A DNA stretch of 64,000 nucleotides from an uncultured Oscillospiraceae bacterium (GCA_910587255.1 CAJUKT010000039.1:62001-126000), one strand, 5' to 3'; numbered from the stretch's first letter, positions 26,534 to 35,346 are shown. Numbers and translations are program-made. The notes: generated by a model not told the origin, from the sequence alone.

Positions 26534-27427
26534 ATGTTGGCAAAATTTGAGCGCCGGGCGTTCACGGAAGGCTGTAAGGTCTGGCTGGGGAAATACCGAA
26601 GCCTGCACAATATTCCCCACTGGCATTACGAGCACGAGCTGGTCTCCTGCCTTGAGGGCTCCGCCGCCGTTCTGCTGGATGGCCAGCAGTACCGCCTGGA
26701 AGCCGGTATGTGTATCCTCTGTCCGGCGGAAAGCCCCCACTCTATCGCCAGCAGCCTTGACGGCGGTGTGATTGTGGCCCAATTCGACCAGTCCCTGTGT
26801 GCCGGTGTGGCCCCATTCTGGCTGGAATCCCCCCTGTTTGAGGACCGTTATGGCTCATATTCCTGCATGGACGGCATGTACCGGGAACAGGAGTCCCGGC
26901 TGGCGTTTTGCAGCGAAAAAATCAACGCCTCCATGTCCCTGCTCCTCATTGAAATTTTTCGGAATGAGCCGCTTGTGCGCCGGGCCGCCCAAAACCAAAA
27001 GTCAATTGCGCGCTACAAGGACTTGCTGACCGTCATCGACCAGTCCTTTGACCACCTGTCCTTCCGCGATGCCGCCGCGTTTATGAATATGTCGGATGCC
27101 TACTTTTCCCGGTTTTTTAAAAAAGTATCCGGCATGACCTTTTCCCAGTATCTGAACATTGTGCGCGTCGGAAGGGCAATTGATATTCTTGCGGTCTCGC
27201 CGGATATTACAATGGCGTCCCTGATGACGGAGTGCGGCTTTAACACCCTGCGCAATTTTAACCGGGTGTTCAAGAGCGTCACCGGGTATTCTCCCAGCAC
27301 CCTGCCCCGGGAATATTCATTGGACTACCGCTCCCTTTCCACCTACGAAGACGCATTTGACCCGACAATGGACAGCTCCATCCTGCTGACCAATCCGGGA
27401 CCTGACCCAGAACCCGGCTCAGACTGA
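26534..27427 (+). CDS. AraC-family transcriptional regulator
   Basis: 297 residues. The N-terminal part (about 1-150) is a cupin-like sensing domain (HNIPHWHYEHELV metal/ligand-type motif, then LLDGQQYRLEAGMCILCP). The C-terminal 100 residues (about 180-280) form the double helix-turn-helix (FRDAAAFMNMSDAYFSRFFKKVSGMTF and CGFNTLRNFNRVFKSVTGYSP). I start it at the ATG at 26534, seven bases after AGGAGG. It is divergent from the hydrolase-membrane gene, its most likely target. Ligand unknown, probably a sugar or small amphipathic compound. Confidence 0.88.
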   Translation: MLAKFERRAFTEGCKVWLGKYRSLHNIPHWHYEHELVSCLEGSAAVLLDGQQYRLEAGMCILCPAESPHSIASSLDGGVIVAQFDQSLCAGVAPFWLESPLFEDRYGSYSCMDGMYREQESRLAFCSEKINASMSLLLIEIFRNEPLVRRAAQNQKSIARYKDLLTVIDQSFDHLSFRDAAAFMNMSDAYFSRFFKKVSGMTFSQYLNIVRVGRAIDILAVSPDITMASLMTECGFNTLRNFNRVFKSVTGYSPSTLPREYSLDYRSLSTYEDAFDPTMDSSILLTNPGPDPEPGSD

Positions 27428-27479
27428 TGGAGCTGGGTGCGCATAGCGGCGGAAGAATTGGCAGGTGCAAAGCTCAACA

Positions 27480-27511
27480 AAAGGACAAGGCCCATTTGGG
27501 CCTTGTCCTTT
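27480..27511 (+). terminator. Intrinsic terminator after the AraC-type gene
   Basis: Perfect 14-bp stem (27480-27493 with 27498-27511), four-base loop, followed by CTGCTTTTG. Confidence 0.85.
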
Positions 27512-27846
27512 CTGCTTTTGCGGAGGGCATCTTTTGCGGCCGCAAACTGCCCTCCGGCGGGGCGGAGTCCCGCCTCTGAGGCGCTGATCCCGGCGGAGTC
27601 TGCCGGCCGCTGTTTTGGAGCAAAAAGTTATATTTCTGTTCTGAGGCCATTGGAGAGCGAAGTGGGCAATTTGCGCGCAGAGAATTGAGCATTTCATACG
27701 AAGGTGTTGGGCGAGATTCCGGATTATCTGTAAAACTTCACGTGGTTTTGCTCGAATTTTTGCTGTCGGAAAATGGCTGAACCCGTTGCGGCGCAACGTC
27801 TCTGTGATATTATGAGTAAATTTTGAGCGAATTTATAAGATTATTG
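27512..27846. other. Gap without recognised genes
   Basis: About 335 bases between the terminator and the next promoter. Short readings here lack ribosome binding sites and family features. Base composition falls toward AT after 27620. I see no structure I can support. Confidence 0.5.
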
Positions 27847-27875
27847 TTGACATATGGGGTGGCGGATGGTAAGAT
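27847..27875 (+). promoter_or_regulatory. Promoter of the PTS/transketolase operon
   Basis: TTGACA (27847-27852), 17 bases, TAAGAT (27870-27875): a near-consensus sigma-A promoter about 60 bases before the first gene. Confidence 0.8.
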
Positions 27876-27936
27876 ATTGAACATCAGGAGAGGGAAAACG
27901 CCTCTCAATACTCGGTGATCAAGGATGGTGCTGCGC

Positions 27937-29064
27937 ATGAAAAAACTTGACTTTTCATTTTGGAACCCTGTCAAAATTCACTTTGGGAAAAGCGCCATGG
28001 AGAAGCTGCCTGAGCTGGTGGAGGGAGACCGCGTTCAGGTGGTGATGGATCAGTTCCTGATGGAGACGGCGTTTGTGAAGGGGCTGCGGGAGGCGCTGGC
28101 GGGGAAGGAGCTCTGCTTTTTCTCGGACATCGTACCCAATCCCACAACGGACAATGTGGATGCGGGGGCCGGGATGGCCCGGGAAAACCGTGTCACAACG
28201 GTGATCGGCATCGGCGGAGGCAGCAGCCTGGACGTGGCGAAGGCCGTGGCATATCTGGCCGGGAACGAGGGGAGCATTCTGGATTATGCCGGTGGGGGCA
28301 GGGCCTTTGGCCGGCGGAGCACGCGGCTGATCCTTGTGCCCACCACTGCGGGCACTGGGAGCGAGGTCACGAACGTTGCGGTGTTCAACAACCCGACCAC
28401 CGGCGACAAGAGCCCCATTGTGAATGACGCGCTGTATGCCGACGCTGCGGTTGTGGACCCGGCGCTGAGCTATACCATGCCGAAAAACGTCACGGCGAAT
28501 ACGGGGATGGACGCGTTTTGCCACGCAATTGAGGCGTACTGGAATCAGAACAGCAATCCCGCCAGCGACGAGCTGGGGATCGGGGCCATGCGGCTGATCC
28601 TGGAGAACCTGGAAAGGGCGTTTCAGGACCCTGCCGATGAGGAGGCCCGGCAGAATATGAGCCTGGCCAGCCTTCTGGCGGGCCTGGCCTTCAGCCAGAC
28701 CCGGACCACCGGCGCCCATGTGCTCAGCTATCCCTTGGGCGCGCTGTACCACATCCCCCACGGAATCGGCTGCGCCATCTCCATCGGCCAGTTTATCCGG
28801 CTGAGCCCGGAGCGGGAGAATGAGAAGATGACGCGCCTGGCCAAAACCCTGGGCTTTTCCGGCGTGGCGGCCTTTGCGGACCATGTGGACGGGCTGATGC
28901 GTTCCCTGGAGATGCCCGTGAGGCTTCGTGAGATTGGAGCCGCGCAAGCGGACATTGACGGGATTGCCGAGACGGCGGTAACCCGGTATGCCGGGCAGCT
29001 GAATTTGTCGCCGGCCTGTATGACCAAGGAGGCAGTGGTGCGGCTTTTGAACAATATCTACTGA
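27937..29064 (+). CDS. Iron-containing alcohol dehydrogenase
   Basis: The 375-residue enzyme is a group III (Fe-dependent) alcohol dehydrogenase: the GGGSSLDVAKA nucleotide motif near residue 95, PTTAGTGSEVT near 135, the metal ligands in GMDAFCHAIEAY (Asp and His near 190-195), and HIPHG plus an upstream His in GAHVLSYPLG. It is the first gene of a PTS operon, so the likely job is oxidation of an imported polyol phosphate or reduction of an aldehyde made in the pathway. I prefer the ATG at 27937, since AAGGA is eleven bases upstream; the ATG at 27925 has that element touching it. Confidence 0.85.
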   Translation: MKKLDFSFWNPVKIHFGKSAMEKLPELVEGDRVQVVMDQFLMETAFVKGLREALAGKELCFFSDIVPNPTTDNVDAGAGMARENRVTTVIGIGGGSSLDVAKAVAYLAGNEGSILDYAGGGRAFGRRSTRLILVPTTAGTGSEVTNVAVFNNPTTGDKSPIVNDALYADAAVVDPALSYTMPKNVTANTGMDAFCHAIEAYWNQNSNPASDELGIGAMRLILENLERAFQDPADEEARQNMSLASLLAGLAFSQTRTTGAHVLSYPLGALYHIPHGIGCAISIGQFIRLSPERENEKMTRLAKTLGFSGVAAFADHVDGLMRSLEMPVRLREIGAAQADIDGIAETAVTRYAGQLNLSPACMTKEAVVRLLNNIY

Positions 29065-29079
29065 TTGGGGGAAGAGATC

Positions 29080-29904
29080 ATGGCCGACTATGGGATGCTT
29101 CGAAGGAAAGCCCATGAGATCAGAACACTGACGCTGGAGACCATTGGCCATGTGGGGAAGGGCCACTTGGGCGGCTGCATGTCCCTGTGCGAGGTGATGA
29201 GCGTGCTGTACTTCAGCCAGATGAACGTCAGGCCCGAGGATCCCCAGTGGAAGCACCGGGACCGGTTCATCCTCTCCAAGGGGCACGCGGGGCCGGTGGT
29301 CTATTCCGCGCTGGCGCTGAGGGGGTATTTTGACCGGGAGGCGCTGAAGAGCCTGAACGAGCTGGGCACCAGCATCCCCAGCCACTGCGACGCGACCAGG
29401 ACGGCCGGGGTGGATGTGACCACGGGGAGCCTGGGCCAGGGGTTCAGCGTGGCCGTTGGGATCGCCCTGGCGGCCAAGCTGGACCGGGAGGCGCTCTATG
29501 TCTACCCCATTATCGGCGACGGCGAGAGCCAGGAGGGCCTGGTCTGGGAGGCCGCCATGCTGGCGGGCAATAAGGGCTTGGACAATATCATCGGGTTTAC
29601 CGACTATAACAATCTTCAGATTGACGGCCATGTCTCCGAGGTAAACGGGCTGGAGCCCCTGGCGGACAAGTGGGCGGCCTTTGGCTGGGATGTGCACAGC
29701 GTGGACGGCCATGACGTGGAGGAGATTGACCAGGCGGTTTCCAGGGCCAAGCAGGGCGGGGGAAAGCCCCACATGATTATTTTGCGCACGGTGAAGGGAA
29801 AGGGGATCTCGTTTGCGGAAAACGTGGTCACAAATCACAGTATGACCATCTCAAAGGATGTGCTTGAACGGGAACTGAAGCTTTTGCGCGGCGAGGGTGA
29901 GTGA
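29080..29904 (+). CDS. Transketolase, N-terminal (thiamine diphosphate-binding) subunit
   Basis: 274 residues, the length of split transketolase N-subunits. It has GHVGKGHLGGCMS (substrate His loop), LSKGHAGP, GSLGQG, and the diphosphate-binding GDGESQEGLVWEA ... NLQ motif near residues 145-175. The C-terminal half of the enzyme is encoded by the next gene. Together they move a two-carbon ketol unit between sugar phosphates. Split transketolases in sugar operons are often specialised, for example those acting on apulose 4-phosphate, so the substrate need not be the classic ones. Start at 29080 follows GGGGGAAG. Confidence 0.92.
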   Translation: MADYGMLRRKAHEIRTLTLETIGHVGKGHLGGCMSLCEVMSVLYFSQMNVRPEDPQWKHRDRFILSKGHAGPVVYSALALRGYFDREALKSLNELGTSIPSHCDATRTAGVDVTTGSLGQGFSVAVGIALAAKLDREALYVYPIIGDGESQEGLVWEAAMLAGNKGLDNIIGFTDYNNLQIDGHVSEVNGLEPLADKWAAFGWDVHSVDGHDVEEIDQAVSRAKQGGGKPHMIILRTVKGKGISFAENVVTNHSMTISKDVLERELKLLRGEGE

Positions 29905-29905
29905 G

Positions 29906-30862
29906 ATGAGGTTTGAAAAAGACAGCAAGGAGCTTAAGCAGACATACGTGGAGCTGCTGATCGAGTACGGCAAAAAGGACGAGCGGATCTGCATTGTGGA
30001 GGCGGATCTGATGCGCAGCGCCGGTACGATGCCCTTCAGTCAGGTTTTCCCGGAGCGGACGTTTGACGTGGGCATCGCCGAGGCCAATATGATGTGCGTG
30101 GCGGCCGGACTGTCCTACATGGGGAAGATCCCGTTCACCCAGACCTTCTGCGTGTTCGCGTCGAGGCGGTGCCTGGACCAGATTGAGCAGAGCGTGGCCT
30201 ATGCCAAACAGAATGTGAAGATGTGCGGCACTGACCCCGGCATCACAACGGAGCTGAACGGAGGCACCCATCAAGCGATGGATGACCTGGGCATCATGCG
30301 GGGAATTCCGGGAATGACTATTTTCGAGCCGGTGGACGGGGCCCAGATGAGGAAGGTGTTCCCCCAGATTGTGGAGCGGTATGGCCCCTGCTATATCCGG
30401 CTGTTCCGGCAGGCCCCGGACAGGATTTTCTCCGATGAGACGGAGTTTGAGCTGGGCAAGGGCGTCGTGCTCCGGGAGGGGAAGGACGTATCCATCTTTG
30501 CCAGCGGGGTGGAGGTCAGCGAGGCCTTGCGCGCGTGGGAGGTGCTGAAGGCGGAGGGGATTGATGCGGAGGTCATCAACATCCACACCCTCAAGCCGCT
30601 GGATGAGGAGCTGGTCATCAAGAGCGTATCCAAAACGGGCTGCGCGGTGACGGCGGAAAACGGCTCCATCCTCAACGGGCTGGGCAGCGCTGTCAGCGAG
30701 TGCCTGGCGGAGAACGCCCCGGCCCCTGTGCGGCGGATCGGCGTCAGGGACCGCCTGGGTGAGATCGGCCATCTGGACGAGCTGAAAAAAGTCATGCGGA
30801 TGAGCGGCGGCGATATCGCGGCTGCGGCAAAGCAGGTGATGGAAAGGAGAATCAGGGCATGA
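29906..30862 (+). CDS. Transketolase, C-terminal (pyrimidine-binding) subunit
   Basis: 318 residues with the transketolase pyrimidine domain (DVGIAEANMMCVAAGLS, catalytic Glu near residue 60) and the C-terminal domain (AVTAENGSILNGLGSAVSE). It follows the N-subunit with one base between stop and ATG (29906); GAGGGTGAG lies upstream. A GTG at 29897 is possible but lacks spacing to a ribosome binding site. Must pair with the upstream product to be active. The gene overlaps the isomerase gene downstream by four bases. Confidence 0.92.
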   Translation: MRFEKDSKELKQTYVELLIEYGKKDERICIVEADLMRSAGTMPFSQVFPERTFDVGIAEANMMCVAAGLSYMGKIPFTQTFCVFASRRCLDQIEQSVAYAKQNVKMCGTDPGITTELNGGTHQAMDDLGIMRGIPGMTIFEPVDGAQMRKVFPQIVERYGPCYIRLFRQAPDRIFSDETEFELGKGVVLREGKDVSIFASGVEVSEALRAWEVLKAEGIDAEVINIHTLKPLDEELVIKSVSKTGCAVTAENGSILNGLGSAVSECLAENAPAPVRRIGVRDRLGEIGHLDELKKVMRMSGGDIAAAAKQVMERRIRA

Positions 30863-31506
30863 AGATCGCATTGATCAACGAGAGCAGCTGCCTGAGCAAA
30901 AACGCCGCAATCCTGAGGGAGCTGGAGCGGGTGGTGAAGCCGCTGGGGCATCAGGTGTTCAACTACGGCATGAGCGAGGAGGACAAGGACTACAACATCA
31001 GCTATGTGGAGCTGGGCTACCTGACCGCCATTTTGCTGAACGCCGGGGCGGTGGACTTTGTGGTGACCGGCTGCGCCTCCGGCGAGGGCGCCTGCATGGT
31101 GTCAAACAGCTATCCCAACGTGTACTGCGGCTATATCAAGGACCCCGTGGACGCCTATATGTTTGGGCAGATCAATGACGGGAACGCGATTTCCATGCCG
31201 TTTGGAAAGGACTTCGGCGTGGGCGGCGAGCTGAATCTGCGCTATGTGTTCCAGGCATACTTTCAGTCGGAGCACGGGATGGGCTACCCGGAGAGCCGCG
31301 CCCAGCTCCAGCGGGAGTTTAAAACGTTCTTTGAGGATATGAAGTCCTGCATCGCGGATGACATGGGCCGGATTATTCTGCGCAGCAGGCCGGACGTGAC
31401 CAAACGGATCATTCAGGGCAAGGTGTTCCAGCGGGAGTTCCTGAAGAACGCGGCGGACAACCCCACCACCGATGCGATCCGCAGGTTTATGAGTGGTGCG
31501 CTATGA
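30859..31506 (+). CDS. RpiB/LacA/LacB-family sugar-phosphate isomerase
   Basis: The 215-residue product has the family's N-terminal INESS segment, the central VTGCASGEGACM motif (residues near 70-80, containing the active Cys), and GYIKDPVDAYMFGQINDGNAISMPFG. It is longer than RpiB (about 150) with a helical C-terminal extension seen in a sub-branch of sugar isomerases. It should interconvert aldose and ketose phosphates, perhaps of an unusual pentose, tetrose or branched sugar given the split transketolase next to it. Coupled by ATGA overlaps on both sides. Confidence 0.82.
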   Translation: MKIALINESSCLSKNAAILRELERVVKPLGHQVFNYGMSEEDKDYNISYVELGYLTAILLNAGAVDFVVTGCASGEGACMVSNSYPNVYCGYIKDPVDAYMFGQINDGNAISMPFGKDFGVGGELNLRYVFQAYFQSEHGMGYPESRAQLQREFKTFFEDMKSCIADDMGRIILRSRPDVTKRIIQGKVFQREFLKNAADNPTTDAIRRFMSGAL

Positions 31507-31949
31507 CCAGGATACTGATTGCCTCCCATGGCCGGACGGCCAGCGGGCTGGCGTCGACGCTCAGGATGTTTGTGGGGGATATGGACATTCAGACCATCGA
31601 CGCCTATGTGGACGGCCCGGACGACACCTACGACGAGGACATTGCGTCGTTTATTGCGGGGGTGGGCCCCGGGGACGCCGCCTATATTTTCACAGATTTT
31701 TACGGGGGCAGCGTGAATCAGCGCGTCACAACCCAGCTGATCGGTGCGGGCAAGCGCAACATCCGGCTGATTGCCAACACCAATGTCCCCATCATGATTG
31801 ATATTTTGACCAGCGGCGGCCTGCTCAGCTACGAGGAGATCGACGAGATGATTGAGGAGGGCAAAACCCGGGCGGTCAGGATTGAGGAGCTGCTTTGTGT
31901 CAACTCGGATGCCGGGGAAGATGACAGCGGTTTTCTGGACGGCGTCTGA
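31503..31949 (+). CDS. PTS mannose/fructose/sorbose-family EIIA component
   Basis: 148 residues. The phosphohistidine motif IASHGRTASG lies at residue 9 as in EIIA-Man proteins, and the central FTDFYGGSVNQ segment is typical. It takes a phosphate from HPr and passes it to the EIIB encoded next. The ATG overlaps the isomerase stop and has little ribosome binding site, so translation is probably coupled. Confidence 0.88.
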   Translation: MTRILIASHGRTASGLASTLRMFVGDMDIQTIDAYVDGPDDTYDEDIASFIAGVGPGDAAYIFTDFYGGSVNQRVTTQLIGAGKRNIRLIANTNVPIMIDILTSGGLLSYEEIDEMIEEGKTRAVRIEELLCVNSDAGEDDSGFLDGV

Positions 31950-31974
31950 AATATGGGAGGAAAGGAGATGAAAA

Positions 31975-32475
31975 ATGATGATTCCATCGCTGCGCGTTGA
32001 CGACAGGCTGATCCATGGGCAGATCGCCATGGTATGGTCGAAGGAGTTCGGCACAAACAGAATTGTTGTGGCAAACGACAGGGCGGTGACCGATGAGGTG
32101 TCCAATCTGACACTGCGGATGGCGACCCCGGGCGGGATTAAGCTGCTGATTAAAACGGTTGACGACGCCATTAAGCTGTTTAACAACCCCAAGGCCCAGG
32201 GCGTTGACATGTTTGTGCTGACCAACAATGTGGCGGACGCCGTTCGCATCGTAAAGGGCTGCCCCGGGTACGTCCAGTCGGTGAATGTGGCCAATGTAGG
32301 CCGGTTTGACTTGACGCCGCCGTCGGAAAAGATCGTAATCAACGGTGCGATCACCTTGAATAAGGACGAGCTGGCCGCACTGAAAGAGCTGGCGACGCTG
32401 GATGTCAAGGCGTTCCAGCAGATCCTTCCCAGCGACCGCAAAACGCCGGTCTCAGAATTGCTCAAGGGCCAATGA
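31975..32475 (+). CDS. PTS mannose/fructose/sorbose-family EIIB component
   Basis: 166 residues with the family start VDDRLIHGQIAMVW, where the His of RLIHGQ (residue 15) is the phosphorylated residue. It transfers phosphate to the incoming sugar at the IIC/IID complex. A strong AAGGAG element precedes the ATG at 31975. Confidence 0.93.
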   Translation: MMIPSLRVDDRLIHGQIAMVWSKEFGTNRIVVANDRAVTDEVSNLTLRMATPGGIKLLIKTVDDAIKLFNNPKAQGVDMFVLTNNVADAVRIVKGCPGYVQSVNVANVGRFDLTPPSEKIVINGAITLNKDELAALKELATLDVKAFQQILPSDRKTPVSELLKGQ

Positions 32476-32502
32476 TGTTTCAAATCAAAGAGGAGGGAAA
32501 CC

Positions 32503-33309
32503 ATGCTGACAAACGCGATTTTATGTGCCCTTGCGTACTTTATCTGTTACGCGGGCAACTACTTCTGGGCGCAGAATATGTGCGACCGTCCCATCGTGGC
32601 AGGGCTTGTGGCCGGTATTCTGCTGGGCGATATCCAGACGGGCCTGATTATGGGCGCCACGCTGGAGGCCATCTTCATGGGCGCCGTCAACATTGGCGGC
32701 AATATCTCCGCCGAGCCCTGCGCCGCCACTGTGTTCGCGGTGTATATGGCCACCCAGTCCTCGGTGGACGCGGACACCGCCCTGGCCCTGGCCGTGCCCA
32801 TCTCCATGCTGAGCGCCTTCCTGTTTACGCTGATGAACAACGTCCTTTGCAACTTCCAGGCCCCCTGGGTGGACCGCCTGTGCGAGAAGAACGACACCAA
32901 GGGGCTGTACCGGCTGTTTTGGGGCACATGGTTCTTCCGCTTCTTCGTCCCTGTGCTGGTGTTCTTTGTGGGCATCCTGGCCGGCAGCGACGCCATTGAG
33001 GCCTTTGTCAACGGCATTCCCGTGGTGATTTTGAACGGCATCAGCACGGCCGGCAAGCTGCTGCCTGCGGTGGGCATCTCCATCCTGATGAAAATGGTCT
33101 GGCAGAAGGAGCTGGCCGGATATTTCTTCCTGGGCTTTGTGCTCTTCAAGTACCTCGGCCTGCCCCACGTGGCCATCGTCGTGATCGCGCTGGTGATCCT
33201 TGTCCCCATCTGCCTGCGGGACAAGCAGCTACTGGACCTGGAAAAAAGGACCATGAACATGGCTGCCGCGTCCCCCAGTACCAATGAAGAGGAGGATTTC
33301 TTGTCATGA
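32503..33309 (+). CDS. PTS mannose/fructose/sorbose-family EIIC component
   Basis: 268 residues, polytopic, with the EIIC-Man region GLVAGILLGDIQTGLIMGATLE and FMGAVNIGGNISAEP. With EIID it forms the sugar-conducting channel. Its stop overlaps the EIID start (ATGA). AGAGGAGG precedes the start. Confidence 0.93.
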   Translation: MLTNAILCALAYFICYAGNYFWAQNMCDRPIVAGLVAGILLGDIQTGLIMGATLEAIFMGAVNIGGNISAEPCAATVFAVYMATQSSVDADTALALAVPISMLSAFLFTLMNNVLCNFQAPWVDRLCEKNDTKGLYRLFWGTWFFRFFVPVLVFFVGILAGSDAIEAFVNGIPVVILNGISTAGKLLPAVGISILMKMVWQKELAGYFFLGFVLFKYLGLPHVAIVVIALVILVPICLRDKQLLDLEKRTMNMAAASPSTNEEEDFLS

Positions 33310-34148
33310 CAACTGCGAATTCTGCGGTGAAGGCCGCGATGACAGCGGAAGATAAGAAGATGCTTGAGCGCATCTACTGGCGCTCCTTCTTCCAGATGGC
33401 GGGCCGCGTGGGCGGGCAGGTCAGAATGCACGCCGTCGGCATTATTTTCACGCTGGCCCCCGCGCTGGAGCGGTACTGCAAGACCCCTGAGAAGCACCGG
33501 GAGGCCCTGATGCGCCACTCCACCTTTTTCAACATCACCCAGACCGTCTCCACCTTCTGCCTGGGGCTTGTTACCGCCATGGAGCGGGAGGCGTCCGAGG
33601 ACCCCAGCTTTGATGTCAGCGCCATCACCGCGGTAAAGACCTCCCTGATGGGCCCCATGTCCGCCATCGGCGACTCCCTGTTTTGGGGCGTGCTGCGGCT
33701 GCTGGCCGCGTCCATCTGCATCCCGCTGGCGCAAAACGGGCTGATCGTCGCGCCGCTGCTGTTCCTGGCCATCTATAATATCCCGGGCATGGTGCTGAGA
33801 CGGTATCTGCTCTTCACCGGGTATACCATGGGCACCACGTTCCTGAAGGAGATCGCGGGCTCAGGCGCGATGAAGATTTTGACGAAGGGCGCGTCCATTC
33901 TGGGCCTGATCATGGTGGGCGCCATGATCGCCTCCAACGTGAACTTCACCACGCCGCTGGCCTTTGAGTTTACCGACGGCAGCGTGGCCACCATCCAGAG
34001 CTATTTGGACACGGTGTTCCTGGGCCTGGTGCCCCTGCTGCTGTCCCTTGGCTGCCTGTGGGCGCAGCGGAAGAACATCAATACAAACTACCTGACCCTG
34101 GGTGTGTTTGTGCTGTCCATCCTGCTGGCGCTGATCGGCGTGGTGTAA
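33306..34148 (+). CDS. PTS mannose/fructose/sorbose-family EIID component
   Basis: 280 residues. It has the EIID signature segments: YWRSFFQMAGRVGGQVRMHAVG near residue 25, TTVKTSLMGPMSAIGDS-like TAVKTSLMGPMSAIGDSLFWG near 115, and several C-terminal helices. It ends the operon; a strong hairpin follows at 34179. The complete IIA-IIB-IIC-IID set means the operon's sugar enters as a phosphate ester. Confidence 0.93.
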   Translation: MTTANSAVKAAMTAEDKKMLERIYWRSFFQMAGRVGGQVRMHAVGIIFTLAPALERYCKTPEKHREALMRHSTFFNITQTVSTFCLGLVTAMEREASEDPSFDVSAITAVKTSLMGPMSAIGDSLFWGVLRLLAASICIPLAQNGLIVAPLLFLAIYNIPGMVLRRYLLFTGYTMGTTFLKEIAGSGAMKILTKGASILGLIMVGAMIASNVNFTTPLAFEFTDGSVATIQSYLDTVFLGLVPLLLSLGCLWAQRKNINTNYLTLGVFVLSILLALIGVV

Positions 34149-34178
34149 GATTTACAGACCGTGCCCAGACGAAAAGAG

Positions 34179-34218
34179 CCTAGGCCCGCCGGCGCCATCC
34201 GGCGCCGGCGGGCCTAGG
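34179..34218 (+). terminator. Perfect 18-bp hairpin after the PTS operon
   Basis: 34179-34196 pairs without mismatch with 34201-34218 around a four-base loop. No T-run follows, but strength and position fit the operon end. The remaining bases to 34272 hold nothing recognised. Confidence 0.75.
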
Positions 34219-34272
34219 GGAAGAGCGCCCATAGAATGGAGGAATGTTCCGAAAAGCCGCCAAGTATGCACC

Positions 34273-34301
34273 TTGACAGTCTGAAACCGCTGGTATATAA
34301 T
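34273..34301 (+). promoter_or_regulatory. Perfect-consensus sigma-A promoter
   Basis: TTGACA (34273-34278), 17 bases, TATAAT (34296-34301), an exact match to consensus and the strongest promoter in the window. It precedes a structured segment ending in a terminator, and then the deoR-type gene. Confidence 0.9.
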
Positions 34302-34307
34302 GTGTGC

Positions 34308-34491
34308 CGGTCAGCTACAATCTGCCAGCACCAAGACGGATGATGCTCTTCACGCTGCCAAACCGGGGGCTCTGCGACGGCGGCCCTCCGGCCCGGCTAA
34401 TGAAACTCTATACCTGCCGCTTGCGGTTGCATTAAGCGTTCTTCTTGTGCTGGGCGTTAGGCAAAAGCCCTGCTTTTGTCTGGCGCTTTTT
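34308..34491 (+). ncRNA. Candidate structured small RNA (about 185 nt) or attenuated leader
   Basis: Bounded by a perfect-consensus promoter and an intrinsic terminator. CCAGCA-C-CAAGA (34325-34336) pairs with TCTTGTGCTGG (34443-34453) with one bulged C, giving a closing helix about 106 nt apart that stacks directly on the terminator hairpin. A GC-rich inner hairpin lies around 34361-34400. The length, strong promoter and rod-like closing helix recall 6S RNA, but I cannot confirm any family. Alternatively it is a regulatory leader of the downstream deoR-type gene. A 74-codon reading at 34300-34524 has no ribosome binding site or family features. Confidence 0.45.
34454..34491 (+). terminator. 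Intrinsic terminator upstream of the DeoR gene
   Basis: A 14-bp stem allowing three G-U pairs (34454-34467 with 34473-34486), five-base loop, followed by TTTTT. It lies 53 bases before the deoR-type start codon, so it either ends a small RNA or attenuates the regulator gene. Confidence 0.75.
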
Positions 34492-34543
34492 CATTTGAGT
34501 GGGAGAAATAACGCATTTTTATAAAACGGGTAGGGGAGTCAAC

Positions 34544-35323
34544 ATGAAAGAACAAAGACAGAGTGCAATGGAAGAGTTCATCAACGTCAGCGGATCGGCC
34601 AGCATTGAGCAGCTTTGCAGCGAGTTCAACGTCTCGGTCAACACCGTGAGAAGGGATCTGGCCGAGCTGTCCAAGCTGGGCCGGATCAAAAAGGTGTACG
34701 GCGGCGTCATCTCTAACGACGTTGACTCCCAGCACAGCGCGGCCAGCCCCTTTCTGTCCTATAACGAGAGGAGTAAAATGAACGTATCCGCGAAAAAGTC
34801 CATCGCGAGGGTGGCGGCCGGCTTCATTGAAAACAACGACATTGTGTTTATTGACGCGGGCACCACAACCATCAACATCGTACCATACTTTAAAAATACA
34901 TATAACGTCACGGTGGTGACGTGCTGCATTCCGATCATTGCGGAGCTGTCCAAGTTCCACAATGTACAAGTCCTGATCCCGCCGGGGAAGCTGCTGCACA
35001 ACGGCCTGTCCATTGTGGGGTCCCAGACGGAGGAGTACCTGGCGGACATTGAATTTGACAAGGCGTTTATGGCCTGTACGAGCATCACGCCGGATTTTGA
35101 CCTGACCACCTCCTACCTGGAGGAATCGGTGATCAAGGGGCGTGTCCTGGCCATCAGCAGGGAGAATATCCTGCTGGCGGACGGCTCCAAGTTCCGAAAG
35201 AAGAGCCGGGTCAATTATGGAAAGCTGAATGTGTTCCAGCAGGTGATTTCGGATCAGATGCCCACGGAGTCCTGCGCCCAATACATGCAGGAAAATGGGA
35301 TTGAATTTATCTCGGCAAAATGA
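34544..35323 (+). CDS. DeoR-family transcriptional regulator
   Basis: 259 residues. The N-terminal DeoR helix-turn-helix (about 8-60: ASIEQLCSEFNVSVNTVRRDLAELSKLGRIKKVYGG) is followed by the sugar-phosphate-sensing C domain (IFIDAGTT-like VFIDAGTTT near 105, and FMACTSITPDFDLTT near 185). DeoR proteins repress sugar operons and respond to phosphorylated sugars. It likely controls the PTS operon just upstream and the aldolase gene downstream. ATG at 34544 follows GGGGAG. Confidence 0.9.
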   Translation: MKEQRQSAMEEFINVSGSASIEQLCSEFNVSVNTVRRDLAELSKLGRIKKVYGGVISNDVDSQHSAASPFLSYNERSKMNVSAKKSIARVAAGFIENNDIVFIDAGTTTINIVPYFKNTYNVTVVTCCIPIIAELSKFHNVQVLIPPGKLLHNGLSIVGSQTEEYLADIEFDKAFMACTSITPDFDLTTSYLEESVIKGRVLAISRENILLADGSKFRKKSRVNYGKLNVFQQVISDQMPTESCAQYMQENGIEFISAK

Positions 35324-35346
35324 TACAAGGAGGTTCAAAGCGGATT

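Noticed and set aside
27428..27796. Short readings on both strands after the AraC gene
   Set aside because: They cross the terminator stem and have no homology features or ribosome binding sites.
34300..34524. A 74-codon open reading after the perfect promoter
   Set aside because: No ribosome binding site, begins at the -10 box, and crosses the terminator hairpin; better seen as non-coding RNA.
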